Origin: Paraphaeosphaeria minitans
Taxonomy: Eukaryota; Ascomycota; Dothideomycetes; Pleosporales; Didymosphaeriaceae
Length of the DNA stretch: 64,000 bases
Assembly: GCA_015832175.1 (NCBI GenBank)
Contig: WJXW01000003.1
Coordinates: forward strand, 1,736,001-1,800,000
Reading direction: 5' to 3'
The notes beneath the pieces were generated by a model, which was given only the letters and a program-made list of their open reading frames with translations, was not told the origin of the DNA and did no database searches. Every line of letters starts with the position of its first letter. The first letter of the stretch is position 1. Both the position numbers and the translations under genes were made by a program. Positions 45,948 through 56,800 of the stretch are shown piece after piece.

Positions 45948-46855
45948 TCATACCAGCAACATGCCGGTGGTGATGACTAGCGAGAGGACTTTGGACGAGG
46001 GAAAGAGAGCTGTCGCCGATGAGGTATCACCCGAGACAAGTTGCTTCTCGTCGGTACGAGTGCACTGGGTTCTGGAGGTGAGCTCGGTTGGGCAAGCGAC
46101 GCGTTTAAAATTTGCGCTGTGGATCGTTAGATAGCACCCTGTTTCAAGGGATGCATACTTACGTAGGGAAAGCCTGGTCTTCGTACCAATCGAAACGCCA
46201 CTTGCATCCATCCTGCAGAGCTTCGGGTAGCTTTTGACAGTCATCCTTGGACGTGATACCGGTGTTTTCGGTACCAAAGACAGTTTGATCCACACCGTAC
46301 TGACGGGCGCAGGCGTCATGTGAGGTCGTGTTGCCACCAGGTATCTATCGAGATTAGCGACACGAACCACGAGCGACCGGATTCACTCACCGCCAAGGAA
46401 AACCGGTTGGCGGTATTGATGTCGTAGGCAGTGTTCGAAGCCTGGACAATCATGGTTTTTCCTTTGAGCGGATCGCTAGTGAAGTCCAGTTGGTAGCAGG
46501 CGCAGCACCACGAGTCTTCAATTTTCCCACCAGTGAGACTCGGCAAGATGTATACGCCTGCGAATCCATAGGAGAAAGTGTCGTTGACGCTCCAAGGCTG
46601 TTGATCAGAACAGAGGTATGCAGAGCCACCATTGCATCCGGTACCGACATCGATGGTCGTAGGTTTGTCGTCGCTGCTACATGATAGCACAGGTCGGTCG
46701 AAGGGAGCTTTCTCTTTCCAGGCGCATGAAGGTTTGCAACAGTCCCAAAATCTTGTCGTAACCGCCTCTCCTGAGACATTCAGGCTCGCACACCTGGCGT
46801 GGAGTATGAACAGGTTCAATACAACGAAGATGTTGCGAAGATAAAGAGCTGTCAT
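45948..46855 (-). CDS. GH45 endoglucanase-like protein, catalytic acid replaced
   Basis: Secreted protein of glycoside hydrolase family 45 (beta-1,4-endoglucanase fold). Exons are 46855-46391, 46344-46163 and 46116-45948 (271 residues; both introns 46 nt). Signal peptide about 1-23. TTRFWDCCKPSCAW contains the catalytic base Asp38. Further hallmarks are CSDQQPWSVND, DSWCCACYQLDFTS, GKTMIVQASNT and LQDGCKWRFDWYED. In characterised GH45 enzymes the catalytic acid is the Asp of H-F-D-L before the IPGGG loop; here that segment reads RFSLAIPGGNTT, so Ser153 takes its place. An upstream Asp145 is kept. No CBM1 is present. The C-terminus (SSATALFPSSKVLSLVITTGMLLV, split by charge) looks like a GPI-anchor signal. 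Confidence 0.9.
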
Positions 46856-46967
46856 TGCGTGATAGGAAGTTTGATGCGGGCGGGAAGACTCTGGGGCATC
46901 ATTTAGTAGCAAGGGAGTGCGACGGTGCCAGAGAGATCTAGTCGATCTGCACTAGAGACGGACGGGT

Positions 46968-46974
46968 TATATAT
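46968..46974 (-). promoter_or_regulatory. TATA-like box of GH45 gene
   Basis: TATATAA on the minus strand, 113 nt upstream of the GH45 ATG. Confidence 0.4.
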
Positions 46975-47432
46975 CGTAAGGATCGGTCGTCGCGAGTAAT
47001 TTATGTGGTCCTGCTATGACAATGCCAGGCCGAGAACATCGCTCACCTGCTCTGTGTGAGCATGGCGTGTCGCCATGCCGGGATCAGCGAGCCGTTAACC
47101 ACCACGGTAACGAGATTTGATGCTGGTAGCATTTGACCTAGGCCGCGAGCCCTATGCAAAGTCGAGTCAAGCTGCCGTCGGCTTTTCGTGCCCTAGGTAG
47201 GTAACTGCCAGGGTCAGAACGCCTTCTCCGCAATCCTTCGTACCGGCAACCCCGCAGAGCGACATACGATGCTTAGGCGCGAGCCACACTGTAGTAGGTA
47301 TTGGAAAGACATTTATCCAGCGTCGACCCCTTTACGTATCTTACCTGCTGCTTCTGGAGCCACTCCCCACAGTGGGTGGTTTTCCTCTTGGTGTCTCACA
47401 TCTCAAATCTCGGCTATCGTATTTGGCCTCTG

Positions 47433-47454
47433 CCTACCTACCTACCTACCTACC
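47433..47454. repeat. (CCTA)n tract
   Basis: Five tandem CCTA units on the plus strand. A degenerate TAGG run follows at 47577-47600 in the opposite orientation, and another short CCTA run lies at about 48638-48653. Confidence 0.85.
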
Positions 47455-49008
47455 CCTATCCTGTCATGTACGCCGCTGCACTCGCTCCCGCATCTTGCAC
47501 AGTTGTACAATGCAGCAAGGTCACAACACGTGGGCTCTCGCGCGTTTGCCCGGCACCGCGTTCTGAATCCCTCTGGTAGGTAGGTAGTAGGTAGGGGGAC
47601 ATCCTTGTTTCCCCGCACTCGCGAAGAAAAACGCCGAAGCAGCTAGGTAGGTACCGTAGGTGACATGCTAGGTCGGTATCGGCACAGACTCAAGCTGCCT
47701 ATTCGGAGAAGCCACAAACCTGTTCACCCGGTCAGTTCACGCAGGAATACTCCAAATGGGAATGCCGATGAGCTTAGCGGAACGACTTGCGTACCTATCC
47801 AACCTAGGCCGAAGGAAGTCCACGCCAGTAAGGACGTTCTCAAGTGTGATGGGAGCACTTGAGGTTCTTCAGGTTGGAAGCTATTGTCGCATTAGCACAA
47901 ATCTAGCTCGGTTCAGGAAGCACCTGGCGAAAGCTTGTGCGGCAAGCCGTGTCACAGCTATGTGACTGGACAAGTATCTACGTGGACAACAGGTCTGCGA
48001 TGTTCACGTCCAGATCCAGCGGAGAACGTGTCTACCGCTGAATTCGTCATAGGGAGCTTGTCCAAGTACAAGGCGCCTATATCTTGAACCAAGTGGATCT
48101 TGATACAAGGGACGAAAGTTGCACCATACCTAACGTTTGAGTCTCGCTTTTGCGACAACACTGACAATGTGCTCCGACAGCCTGCGCGGACGAAATCTTG
48201 CTTCGATACAGCCCATATAGCCATTTTTATAACATTGCGAACGTACAGAATGCTGGTGTAGTACATGCAGGTCAAATTTAGCACCTCGGCTTCGTATCTG
48301 TACGCACTCCGCGTGCTGGATGGTGAGTCTTCGGAGGATTTTCAACAAACACGTGGATTTGTGGAATCCATCGACACGGTGGCTAGCCTGTCAAATAGGA
48401 CTGCTCCCGATTCAACGCCCGCTACTCAGAGTAAGGCAGGTAACAACACGGTAGCAGCCTAACGTCAGGCAGTAACCTGCGGTGGCAAATACAAACGTCT
48501 AAGCTTCTATACCCTTGGAGTCTTAAAACGCGTCGTAAGCCCATTACATCCAGTGAATTGCTCTTGTTGAAAATGTCCTCTCGGTGCAGCCTGAATACGC
48601 TACCTTACCTTACCTTGGCGCATTGTTGATATACCTACACCTACCTACCTACGTCACCGCCTAGCTTAGCCAATCCCTCACTCCTACAACCCAACTCTAC
48701 TTCCAACAGTTAGACCATGACCTCAATAGTGACCGACACCTAGAAACAAGACACGCGGCACCCCCAGCGACCAAAACGATTACCTACCATCCCGCAATAT
48801 TATAGCCCACGGAGCACCCAACCCAGGGGGACCCGCACGCAAGCCACACAGGTATTTAGCCAAGCAGCCACCTGCAAGCGCGCAGATTTGTAGTCTACCC
48901 ACAGCAGGCCCCAAAGTGAAGACCTACCCGAGCGAGAGCGACGGTGCAGCAGCGAAGGCGCTGCAGCTCCCGACCAACGCGGGTTCGCTCGAGCTGTGGG
49001 TGCGGCTA

Positions 49009-49035
49009 CGTAGGTAGGTAGGTAGGTAGGTAGGT
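49009..49035. repeat. (TAGG)n tract
   Basis: Six tandem TAGG units on the plus strand, inverted relative to the CCTA tract at 47433. Confidence 0.88.
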
Positions 49036-49541
49036 GAGACGGCTTCTGGCTTCATCTGCCGACGTGTGGGGTGGCGGCGGAAGCGGAAGCGGAAGCAGAT
49101 TTCTAAGACTGTCACTAAGTATGCTCCACGTGAAATGTACCTAGGGTGCCCGGAGCTGGAGAGGGGAGAAAGAAACGAATGCAAGCTCGGGGCACACCGG
49201 GGCGGATCTTGGCTGTGGTGTTTCTCCCCGAGGCTTGAGTGATAATGTTCATAGTGAATATCCAGAGGAGCGACATGAGTCCTGTTGGTTGAGTGGTTCC
49301 ATCGCTTTTGTACGTTAAGCTGATGGATCCGACGTTTGGTGGGACGCCGAATACTTGGGTTCTCCGTAGAGCGATGATGTGCCTGTGACTGGATTGAGTG
49401 TCACTCAGAAATAAGGCACTCATCAACACGATACATACAGGTGGCATAAAGATATTGTCATTACCCGTCATACTTCATTATTCATCAATCATACTCGTCC
49501 CCAATAGCAGTCCACCACCCTTACGCCCAGCATTCCCTTCT

Positions 49542-52442
49542 CTACTCCCAACCCCTCCATTCGTCCTCATTCTCCCTCAACTCGACCTTCGCCTTCTCCC
49601 ACTCCCACGTCCCCCTCTCCAACCCGTCCATCCACCCCAGGATATCTCTCCTTTCCCGTCCCAACCGTGCCTCCGCGCTCTTCCTCTCCAGCACCTTGCG
49701 CTCCAGGTACCCAAAGTTCTCCTCCCGGACCGCAGTCTCGAAGATGGTGCGCATCCGCGGACTATATAGGCAGCAGCTGGATCCGAGCTCTAGGTCCTCG
49801 CCAGGCACGGGTTGGATGATGCGGGTAAAAAGCTTTGGAATGGTAGACGGAGTGGAAGGTGAGGAGGCGGTAGGAGGCGCAAGATGCGGCCAGATGAGCT
49901 CGTCGAAGCATTCTTGGCAGACAGTAAGTTCGGGGAGTAGGGGTATAAAGTGCCACGCTTTGCGGAGCAGCGGCTTGTCGCGCTGACACTCGGCTTTAAA
50001 GGCGTGTTCGCGCGCAAGCTGTACGAAGCGGGCGATGTGCGGATGTTGGTTGAGGGCTTGGGCCTCGGCGTCGAGCTCGACGAGGAGGTCTAGGTACTTT
50101 GGGAAGCGGCGTGATTTGACGCGGAGACGGCACGTGTATGTTGACGGGATAGCGTAGGGGCTGGTGCTTGATGGGATGCGCGTGAAATAGCCCTTGATGC
50201 TGGGGAAGAGCTCTTCGATCATTCTGAGGTCGCAGGGACAGAGGGCGAAGTTGGCGACATGGATGCCGTCACGGGGGTCGGATACTCCGTACCAGACAGT
50301 GTGGTCTGTTCCAAGCTCGCGGTCACCTGGGCACGGTCGCTCTTGGTCAACGATGGTGGCGAGAGTGTACAGTAAGTCGGGGGACTGTCGACGTTGCTTG
50401 ATTGTCAAGAGCCAAGCCAGCCGCATCCATGGGCTGCTGAAGTCGCAAAATCGCTCGACAGGCCGCTCGTACCGACGGCCTTGCGTGAGATACCTCGAGA
50501 AAGGGGTGTCGGCGAAGACACCTTCGTAGCAGCTAGCACAGATGTCGAAGCTGGGACAATTCTGGAGGGTATACCAGTCGGTGTACTTGGATGATGGCTC
50601 AGAGCGCGGACAGGAAGGCAGAGGTCTATCCAGGCTAAGAGGCACAGCAGTCTTTCTCTCCTTGCGCGCTCCGTCATCACCGTTCTGTGACCGAACGCTG
50701 TTGGATCTCGCCCGCGGCGAGCGAGGCACGTCATCTGCGGCGATTTTCCAGTTGCTGGGTTGAGGACGAAAGCCCGATGGGCGCTCACGAGGTGAGCTGG
50801 AGATGGGTGACTCCAGACGGTCCAGTCTTGGGGATGACGCTATAGGTGTGTAGGAGGCATAAGAGTGGTCGTGCTGGAATTCCTCTTCGGGTGGCATGAA
50901 GGCTTCGGTAGGCCTATCATCAACTGGATATGGTAAGGGGTTATCGGCCCTTGCTGCTCTTGCAGGTGATGGACTTTTGATATTAATATGGGGCATTGGC
51001 GGCACCGGCATGGTATCGTAGCGCTCAGGGCGCGTCGTTGGCCTAGACCTGTTGGTCGCAGGGGGATATGTCGCATGCCAGTCCGCTTCCGTGATGGGCG
51101 CCCTTGGAACATCCTCTGCTCTAGAGCGCGATGATGATAGCGGAGAAGCTGGCCGTCCAGACCTTGACGACGGCCTAGATGTATTCGGTGAAGGCGGTCG
51201 GCGGGGTGGCAGACGCGGCGAGCGTGGTGGGGACGGGTCCTTGCTGAGCCGCGGCGAGCTTGGACGAGAACATGAATACTTCGAGCTTCTCAAATTGGCT
51301 GGATCGAGAGGAGCTGGCCTGGACTTTCTGGGCTCGCCGTTCAGTGACGAATTGGAGGACCTTGGTGAGTCGGATGCTGGGGTGTGCTGCTTCGTCGAGG
51401 ACGATGATGAAGTGCTGTTTTTGCTTCTTTTTGCGTAGGCTTCACGTCGGGACGACCTGAGCGGAGAAGCTTCTCGTCTGCGCGGGTCCGACTTGGCGTG
51501 GCTGTCCAGAACATTGGTCCTGAGATGCTCCTTTTGCAAGTCGCTTTTCACGAAGCTGTACCGTGCCGGCTGTCGTTCGGTGCGGAGATGGGATGTGTCT
51601 GACTCAGCGTCAGAGTCGTCGAAGACATCTTCTCGGTTCCTGGTGGGCGACGGCGGTCGAGAGAAAGCGGTCTGCGTGGGACGGAGGGGAAATTGTTTTG
51701 CTGGCTTGGCGTTCTGGTCGCGCCCGTCGGTGCGGTTCCGGGTGGGAAAAGATGTCGGGATGCTGCTCGACGAGGGAGCGACAGCCTCGGGCGACAAGTA
51801 GTGCTCGCCAGGCGAGGGTGCCAGCGACTCCTTCTGCGGCTTCGTGTAGGCATATGGCGTGGAGGTGCGTTCCGTGACGAGTGGCTGGTTGTCGAGGTCC
51901 GTATTCAGGTGCGGCATGTTCCCCCGGTCGGCGACGCTCCTGCGCCTCTTGTCCCTTGCTACGCCGCCATGTGGAATCGCATCCGACACGAGAACGAAGC
52001 GGCGCTCGCCGTTGGCCGGCTGCTCAATCTCCTGGATGATGGGGTACTGATCGACACCGCCACGCGCTTTCGCGTCACCGTCACCGTCACCGTCACCGTC
52101 ACCGTCTTCCACCGCCGACCCCGCCGACGAGCGCACCTCGCGGGTCAAGGCCGCCCTCTCGTCCTCGACGCTGGGCGAAGGCGGCCATCGGTTCCTGTAT
52201 CGTGTCGAGTGTGGTGGCGGGCGGGGCGGCGGCACGGGATGGCGGGGCTCGTAGCTGTAGTAGGGCGTGGAATGGTAGGAGCCGGGCTCGTTGTAGCTGC
52301 TCCTCATGGCGGGCTGCAGGCGCGGCGGGCGCCTCGAGTCGGCGTCTGTGTCGCGAGACGTCCGGTAAGACGACCCATGGCTTGGTTCGTAGGTGTAGCG
52401 GGCGTGGGTGTGGGCGTGGGCGTCGTAGCTGGAGTAAGCCAT
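49542..52442 (-). CDS. Large disordered conserved fungal protein with Cys cluster
   Basis: Intronless, 966 residues from the ATG at 52442; the frame upstream to 52511 has no ATG. Residues 1-620 are Ser/Pro/Arg-rich and low-complexity with many RSP, SPR and RPPSP motifs, and probably disordered and phosphorylated. A folded C-terminal third (about 640-966) starts WYTLQNCPSFDICASCYEGVF and continues with VERFCDFSSPWMRLAWLLTI, CPGDRELG, NFALCPCDLRMIEELFPS and PELTVCQECFDELIWP. The paired Cys suggest zinc binding. The end is a charged helix (REERRDILGWMDG type). I know similar proteins as unnamed conserved fungal proteins and no activity. A coding hexanucleotide repeat encodes a short Asp-Gly run. 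Confidence 0.82.
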   Translation of the reverse strand: MAYSSYDAHAHTHARYTYEPSHGSSYRTSRDTDADSRRPPRLQPAMRSSYNEPGSYHSTPYYSYEPRHPVPPPRPPPHSTRYRNRWPPSPSVEDERAALTREVRSSAGSAVEDGDGDGDGDGDAKARGGVDQYPIIQEIEQPANGERRFVLVSDAIPHGGVARDKRRRSVADRGNMPHLNTDLDNQPLVTERTSTPYAYTKPQKESLAPSPGEHYLSPEAVAPSSSSIPTSFPTRNRTDGRDQNAKPAKQFPLRPTQTAFSRPPSPTRNREDVFDDSDAESDTSHLRTERQPARYSFVKSDLQKEHLRTNVLDSHAKSDPRRREASPLRSSRREAYAKRSKNSTSSSSSTKQHTPASDSPRSSNSSLNGEPRKSRPAPLDPANLRSSKYSCSRPSSPRLSKDPSPPRSPRLPPRRPPSPNTSRPSSRSGRPASPLSSSRSRAEDVPRAPITEADWHATYPPATNRSRPTTRPERYDTMPVPPMPHINIKSPSPARAARADNPLPYPVDDRPTEAFMPPEEEFQHDHSYASYTPIASSPRLDRLESPISSSPRERPSGFRPQPSNWKIAADDVPRSPRARSNSVRSQNGDDGARKERKTAVPLSLDRPLPSCPRSEPSSKYTDWYTLQNCPSFDICASCYEGVFADTPFSRYLTQGRRYERPVERFCDFSSPWMRLAWLLTIKQRRQSPDLLYTLATIVDQERPCPGDRELGTDHTVWYGVSDPRDGIHVANFALCPCDLRMIEELFPSIKGYFTRIPSSTSPYAIPSTYTCRLRVKSRRFPKYLDLLVELDAEAQALNQHPHIARFVQLAREHAFKAECQRDKPLLRKAWHFIPLLPELTVCQECFDELIWPHLAPPTASSPSTPSTIPKLFTRIIQPVPGEDLELGSSCCLYSPRMRTIFETAVREENFGYLERKVLERKSAEARLGRERRDILGWMDGLERGTWEWEKAKVELRENEDEWRGWE
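52074..52106 (-). repeat. In-frame (GGTGAC)n hexanucleotide repeat
   Basis: About five GTCACC units on the plus strand encode alternating Asp-Gly in the overlapping minus-strand gene. Unit gain or loss would not shift the frame. Confidence 0.85.
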
Positions 52443-52815
52443 GCACTGTGGGCTTCTTTGTGACCGACCCAGGTCAGGCGAGCAGCAAGCAGCAACTCGC
52501 TTCGCTGCCACGGTATTTCCTACCTTGGGATTGCACGGGGTGTCAGGATGTCGGGGTGTCGGAGCGTCGAGGGTTCGGAGTGGTAGGATGTTGCAAGGCA
52601 GGACAGAGTGAGGGCAACTGTGCGCTCACATGGTGCCGGCCATGTAGTAATATGAACAGCGGAGCCGTGGACTATGGCTGCAGTACAGGCGCCTTCTGAC
52701 CCATATCTCACCGTCGCTTGCAGCTTCCTACCCCTACCTTCTACATGCACATGTCCTACCTACCTGCCCGCTGACACCGTATCCAAAACAGTACACAGCA
52801 CGGTCTTCCACCAAC

Positions 52816-52857
52816 TCAACCCAACCTGACCCAACCTGACCCAACCAAACCCAACCC
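52816..52857. repeat. 10 bp tandem array (CCAACCTGAC)
   Basis: About four units of CCAACCTGAC and close variants. Confidence 0.8.
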
Positions 52858-52970
52858 CGATGGTCATCTTGCATTGCAATAGATACCCAGCGCTCTTGCC
52901 CTTGTTCCCTTTCGCACTCCAACTCACCCACAGTCGCTCCCGGCATCCCCCGAAGACCAAGCTCCTCCGC

Positions 52971-53018
52971 CACGCTAGCCCGCCTCCACGCTAGCCCGCC
53001 TCCACGCTAGCCCGCCTC
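52971..53018. repeat. 3 x 16 bp tandem array
   Basis: Three perfect copies of CACGCTAGCCCGCCTC. Confidence 0.93.
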
Positions 53019-53089
53019 CAGAGCGCACAACGCACAGCGCACAGCCATCGCACTACCACCACACTACCACAACCCCGCCTCACAGAGCC

Positions 53090-53144
53090 GCACTCTACCC
53101 GCACTCTACCCGCACTCTACCCGCACTCTACCCGCACTCTACCC
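53090..53144. repeat. 5 x 11 bp tandem array
   Basis: Five perfect copies of GCACTCTACCC. Confidence 0.94.
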
Positions 53145-53803
53145 GCAGCCATGCACTTCTTGACCTCCATCTTGCCCTTTACTCGGCGCTGTGTACGCTT
53201 GTTGCTTGTTGCTTGTTGCCGAGTACCGTACCGGGGAATGGAACTGCCATCCATCCCAACTGTCGACACAACGCCACCTTGCATTGATTGTACATCACCC
53301 GAAGCCTCTTTGCTTTTGAATTTCCATTGACCCCATCCAAGGCAGAGAGACCTATCATCCTGCCTCGTGTTCATCCGTGCTGCCTTGATTGAAATTACAC
53401 GCCCCCTTCCTACGCCTAACTCGTGTCCATCGTCATGCTCCTACCAAACCTCCGCCTTGAGGTATACCGTCCGTGTAGACATTTCCTTTGACATCCCAGA
53501 AACCAGGGTGATGGAGCTTAGCCCTCAAAGAAAGGCACAATGGGCCCCTCATAGACCGGCATGCCCATCCCGCATACCTTTGTCACCATGTTGCTTCACT
53601 GCTCCGCTCACTTGTGTCCTAGTACCATTCAAAAAAAAAAAAAAGAAAGAAAAATCTCCACATCCTCAGCCGTCATCTTTACCACCTCCTTCCGCTTGTC
53701 CTTGCTCCACGCGCTTTACGCCATCGCGAGCGTAGCTAGCCGCCTTTTCTTTCACGTATGCCTGGACTTTGAGAATAATTCCCCTGGCCCCCTTGATATC
53801 CTC

Positions 53804-56800
53804 TCAGCGGGCTGCTGCAGGCGGGCTAGGAGCGGGGAAGACACACACCTTGTCATCCCTCCGCTCCAACACCTCCCGTGCCGGAAGCTGGTCGTTACGA
53901 AGCGAGTAGTAGCCCGTCTTCGTGTTCTCGATATGGCTGAGCTGATCATGGAACGGCTCCTGCTGGAGTGGCTCAGTCGAGGATCCATTTCCCGACTTCT
54001 TCTTGCTCTTTTTCTTCTTCTTGTTCTTCTTGGCCGCTTCCCCGAGCATCGTGCCTAGGGCCGTCGGTGTCTGTAGCGGTGTATGGAACTCATTGGCCGT
54101 CGGACTCAGCGACATCAGTGGGGGACTGCCGCGAAGCGTGGTGGAGCTAGCGATAGACGCTGAATCGTGCGGTGCAGCCATCTCGGCTGGGCATGACGTT
54201 GTCAGAAAATTTCACACTCGTTGAGGCGGGTATCCTTACCTTTGACCATCTCGTGCTCCCGAGGCACTTCGTCGTCTTCTCTTACTACGTCGGCTTTCTC
54301 TGGGGTAGGCGATGTGACTGAGAAGTAAGCCGTATGTGGGGGTGTCGCTTCACTCGTCGGAGGCAGAACATCCAGATTAGGGACAGCAATCTTTGAGGGG
54401 ATCTTCTTGGGCTTCTTTCCCATCTCCTGTCCCTGATTTGCGGCTTCTTGTTGCGTGGCAAGCTCGATGGACGGGAAAGTAGCGTTGGCACCGCTGGCTT
54501 GCACGTCTTCCTTCTCATGAGACTGCACAGTTTGAGGACTCCCGGCCGGCTCCAATGCCCCCTCGCTTTCCTGAACCTCCATAGGATGTTGAGCTTCCAG
54601 GTTCTGCTTCGGTGCAACATGGCTCATACGACGCGACTGCTTACCTGAACTCTCGTCGCTCTGCTCCTGCGCAGGTCCCTTCTTCGTGCCGTTGGCGTTG
54701 GTTGCGCCTCCCTTTGCCTCTGCTGATGTATTGTCGGCGTGGCTCTCTGTCTTGATTTTCTTCTTTTGTTCTTTCTTCTTGGCCTGCTTTCCCTTCTTCT
54801 GTAGAGCCCTAAAGGTCTTCGAGTATGGGTTGAGCGACTCGATTTGCTTGATACCGTGCTTTTTCGCTGTTTCAGTCAGAGTTTGATACAATTCTGAAGT
54901 TGTTGGAATATATTTTTTGCAGGGGGATCCCTGAAGCATGGTAGCATCCAGCTCGGGTTCGTTGAAGCTCTTACAGGATTGGAGGCCTGCCGCTTCATGG
55001 GCTTCGTTGGGAGCCGCTTGAGAAGATAGCTCTGTCTCGATGTTGGTAGCGCTTGCACCAGGACCTTTTTGAGTGTCGTCATCATCGCCATCTGGCTGCG
55101 ATTCTTGGGCAGAATGAAAGCTGAGATCGTTTTTTAGATCGTCATCAGATGGAGTTTCGTCTTGTGCTGAAGAAGTCGCGGCGATATCTTGAACTTGCGA
55201 GTCTTCAGCAGGAGAGCTGACGACGTTCGGCTCCTCATTTGGATTCTCCATTTGATCGGCTGGAAGCGGTGAAGCTACTTTTGTAGGCGAGCTCAGGAGA
55301 GAGCCTTGACGTTCGGTGGTCATCAACTGGGAAATCCTATCGGGGACTGCTTGTGCACTGTCTTGCGGAGGACCCTGCTGAAGCTCGGATGCTGCTGCTG
55401 CGTGTTCTTCCGTGATCGTGTCCACGATGGTCGCATTGATGGATGCTTCATCTACAGCATTGACTGGTGCTGTCTCCACGCCATTGGTGGGTGTTTCCTC
55501 GAAGACATTCACAGGCCCTTTTTCGGGAACTTTTTCGATAGGCACCGTAACGACCGTGCTTGCGCTCATATCGGTCTTCCTGTCTTGTGAAGATGGCTCA
55601 TCGTGTTCTGTGCTGTCTCCAGTCTCGACGTTTGAAGTGGAGTTCGAGGAAGAATCTACAAACTCGGCGATCTCACTCTGAGGGTCCATACATGCGGTAT
55701 GGTCCTTTGTGGGTAAATTCTTCTTGGCCTTTCGCGCTTCAGGGCTTCCGCGTGCCGCCGGATGATCGGGTTGTTGTGGCTTGTTCACACGATGCAGGTC
55801 GCTCCTAGCATCCTGAGGTGAATACTGGATCGACTTCCTTGGTGCAACGTTACTCTCGACCGGGCGACGAAACTCATGAGATGCTCCGCGAGGTTGTTGC
55901 GAAGACATTGGATATTGAAAGTAACGCCGAGCAACGCTGACTTGCAGTTCTCGATCCCTAAACTTCAAGTTCTTAGCATTCACAGCCTCCAGTGCAGTCC
56001 TCGCTTCGTCCACGGTGTCGAAGCCGACGAAAGCCTGAACGAAGTCTTTGGGGTCGAAACTGCGCTTGATCTGTATGGTTGCAGGTCCGATACCCGTACA
56101 TTCCAGGACTGCGGCTCTAAGCTGTGATGACTCAACATCCTCAGGCAGATTCTTTACGTAGAGCAGGCGAACGGTGTCGTTTTGCGGGCCAATGAAGTCG
56201 TATGAGCAGCCAAATTGCTTATCGTTGACTATGTTTGGATCCAGTTCATGGGTGTTGCTCACTTGACGTACCTGTGGACCCTCACAGAATTGACCACTAC
56301 CACCCCGCATGCCATTTCCCGGGGGCTCTGACGGGTACGAACCGTACAGAGACCGGTCAAAGGTACCTGCTGAGGATTTACGGCCTCGGCCTGCGTTGTT
56401 CGAGTAGTTCCCACGACTTACTTTCCGGGGACCCGTAGAAGTGAATCCGGCCTTGTCGGGACGCTCTGCACCATAAGGATTGAATAGCCCAGATGTCTTG
56501 GCGGACTGACTATTGCTTCGCTGAATTACGTGAGCATCGGTGTTACGACCTTGCGGGCATTGGAGGTTGTTTGACACGTCCACGAATGGCGTAGGCGCGT
56601 ACTGCTGATAAGCTGGGTCAAGTGGCTGAGGCGGAAGTAGTCCCGGCGGAGGAAATATCGCAACCCGTGGCATCATCTGCATGTGTTCCACCTGGTTAGG
56701 GTGCATGGGCGGTGATATCAACGAAGTGTTCGATGGAAGACGTGCGCCGGGAGGAAAAGGGTTGAATGGACCTAGCATGGGCGGTCCATACCGATGAACA

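Larger units (their letters stand above)
46975..49541. other. Intergenic, microsatellite-rich
   Basis: About 2.6 kb without a supported gene. It is notable for CCTA/TAGG tetranucleotide tracts in both orientations, listed separately. Confidence 0.5.
52443..53803. other. Intergenic, minisatellite cluster
   Basis: About 1.36 kb upstream of the 966-residue gene and downstream of the RRM gene. It carries three unrelated short tandem arrays within 330 bp (listed) and an A-rich run at 53631-53652. No gene seen. Confidence 0.55.
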
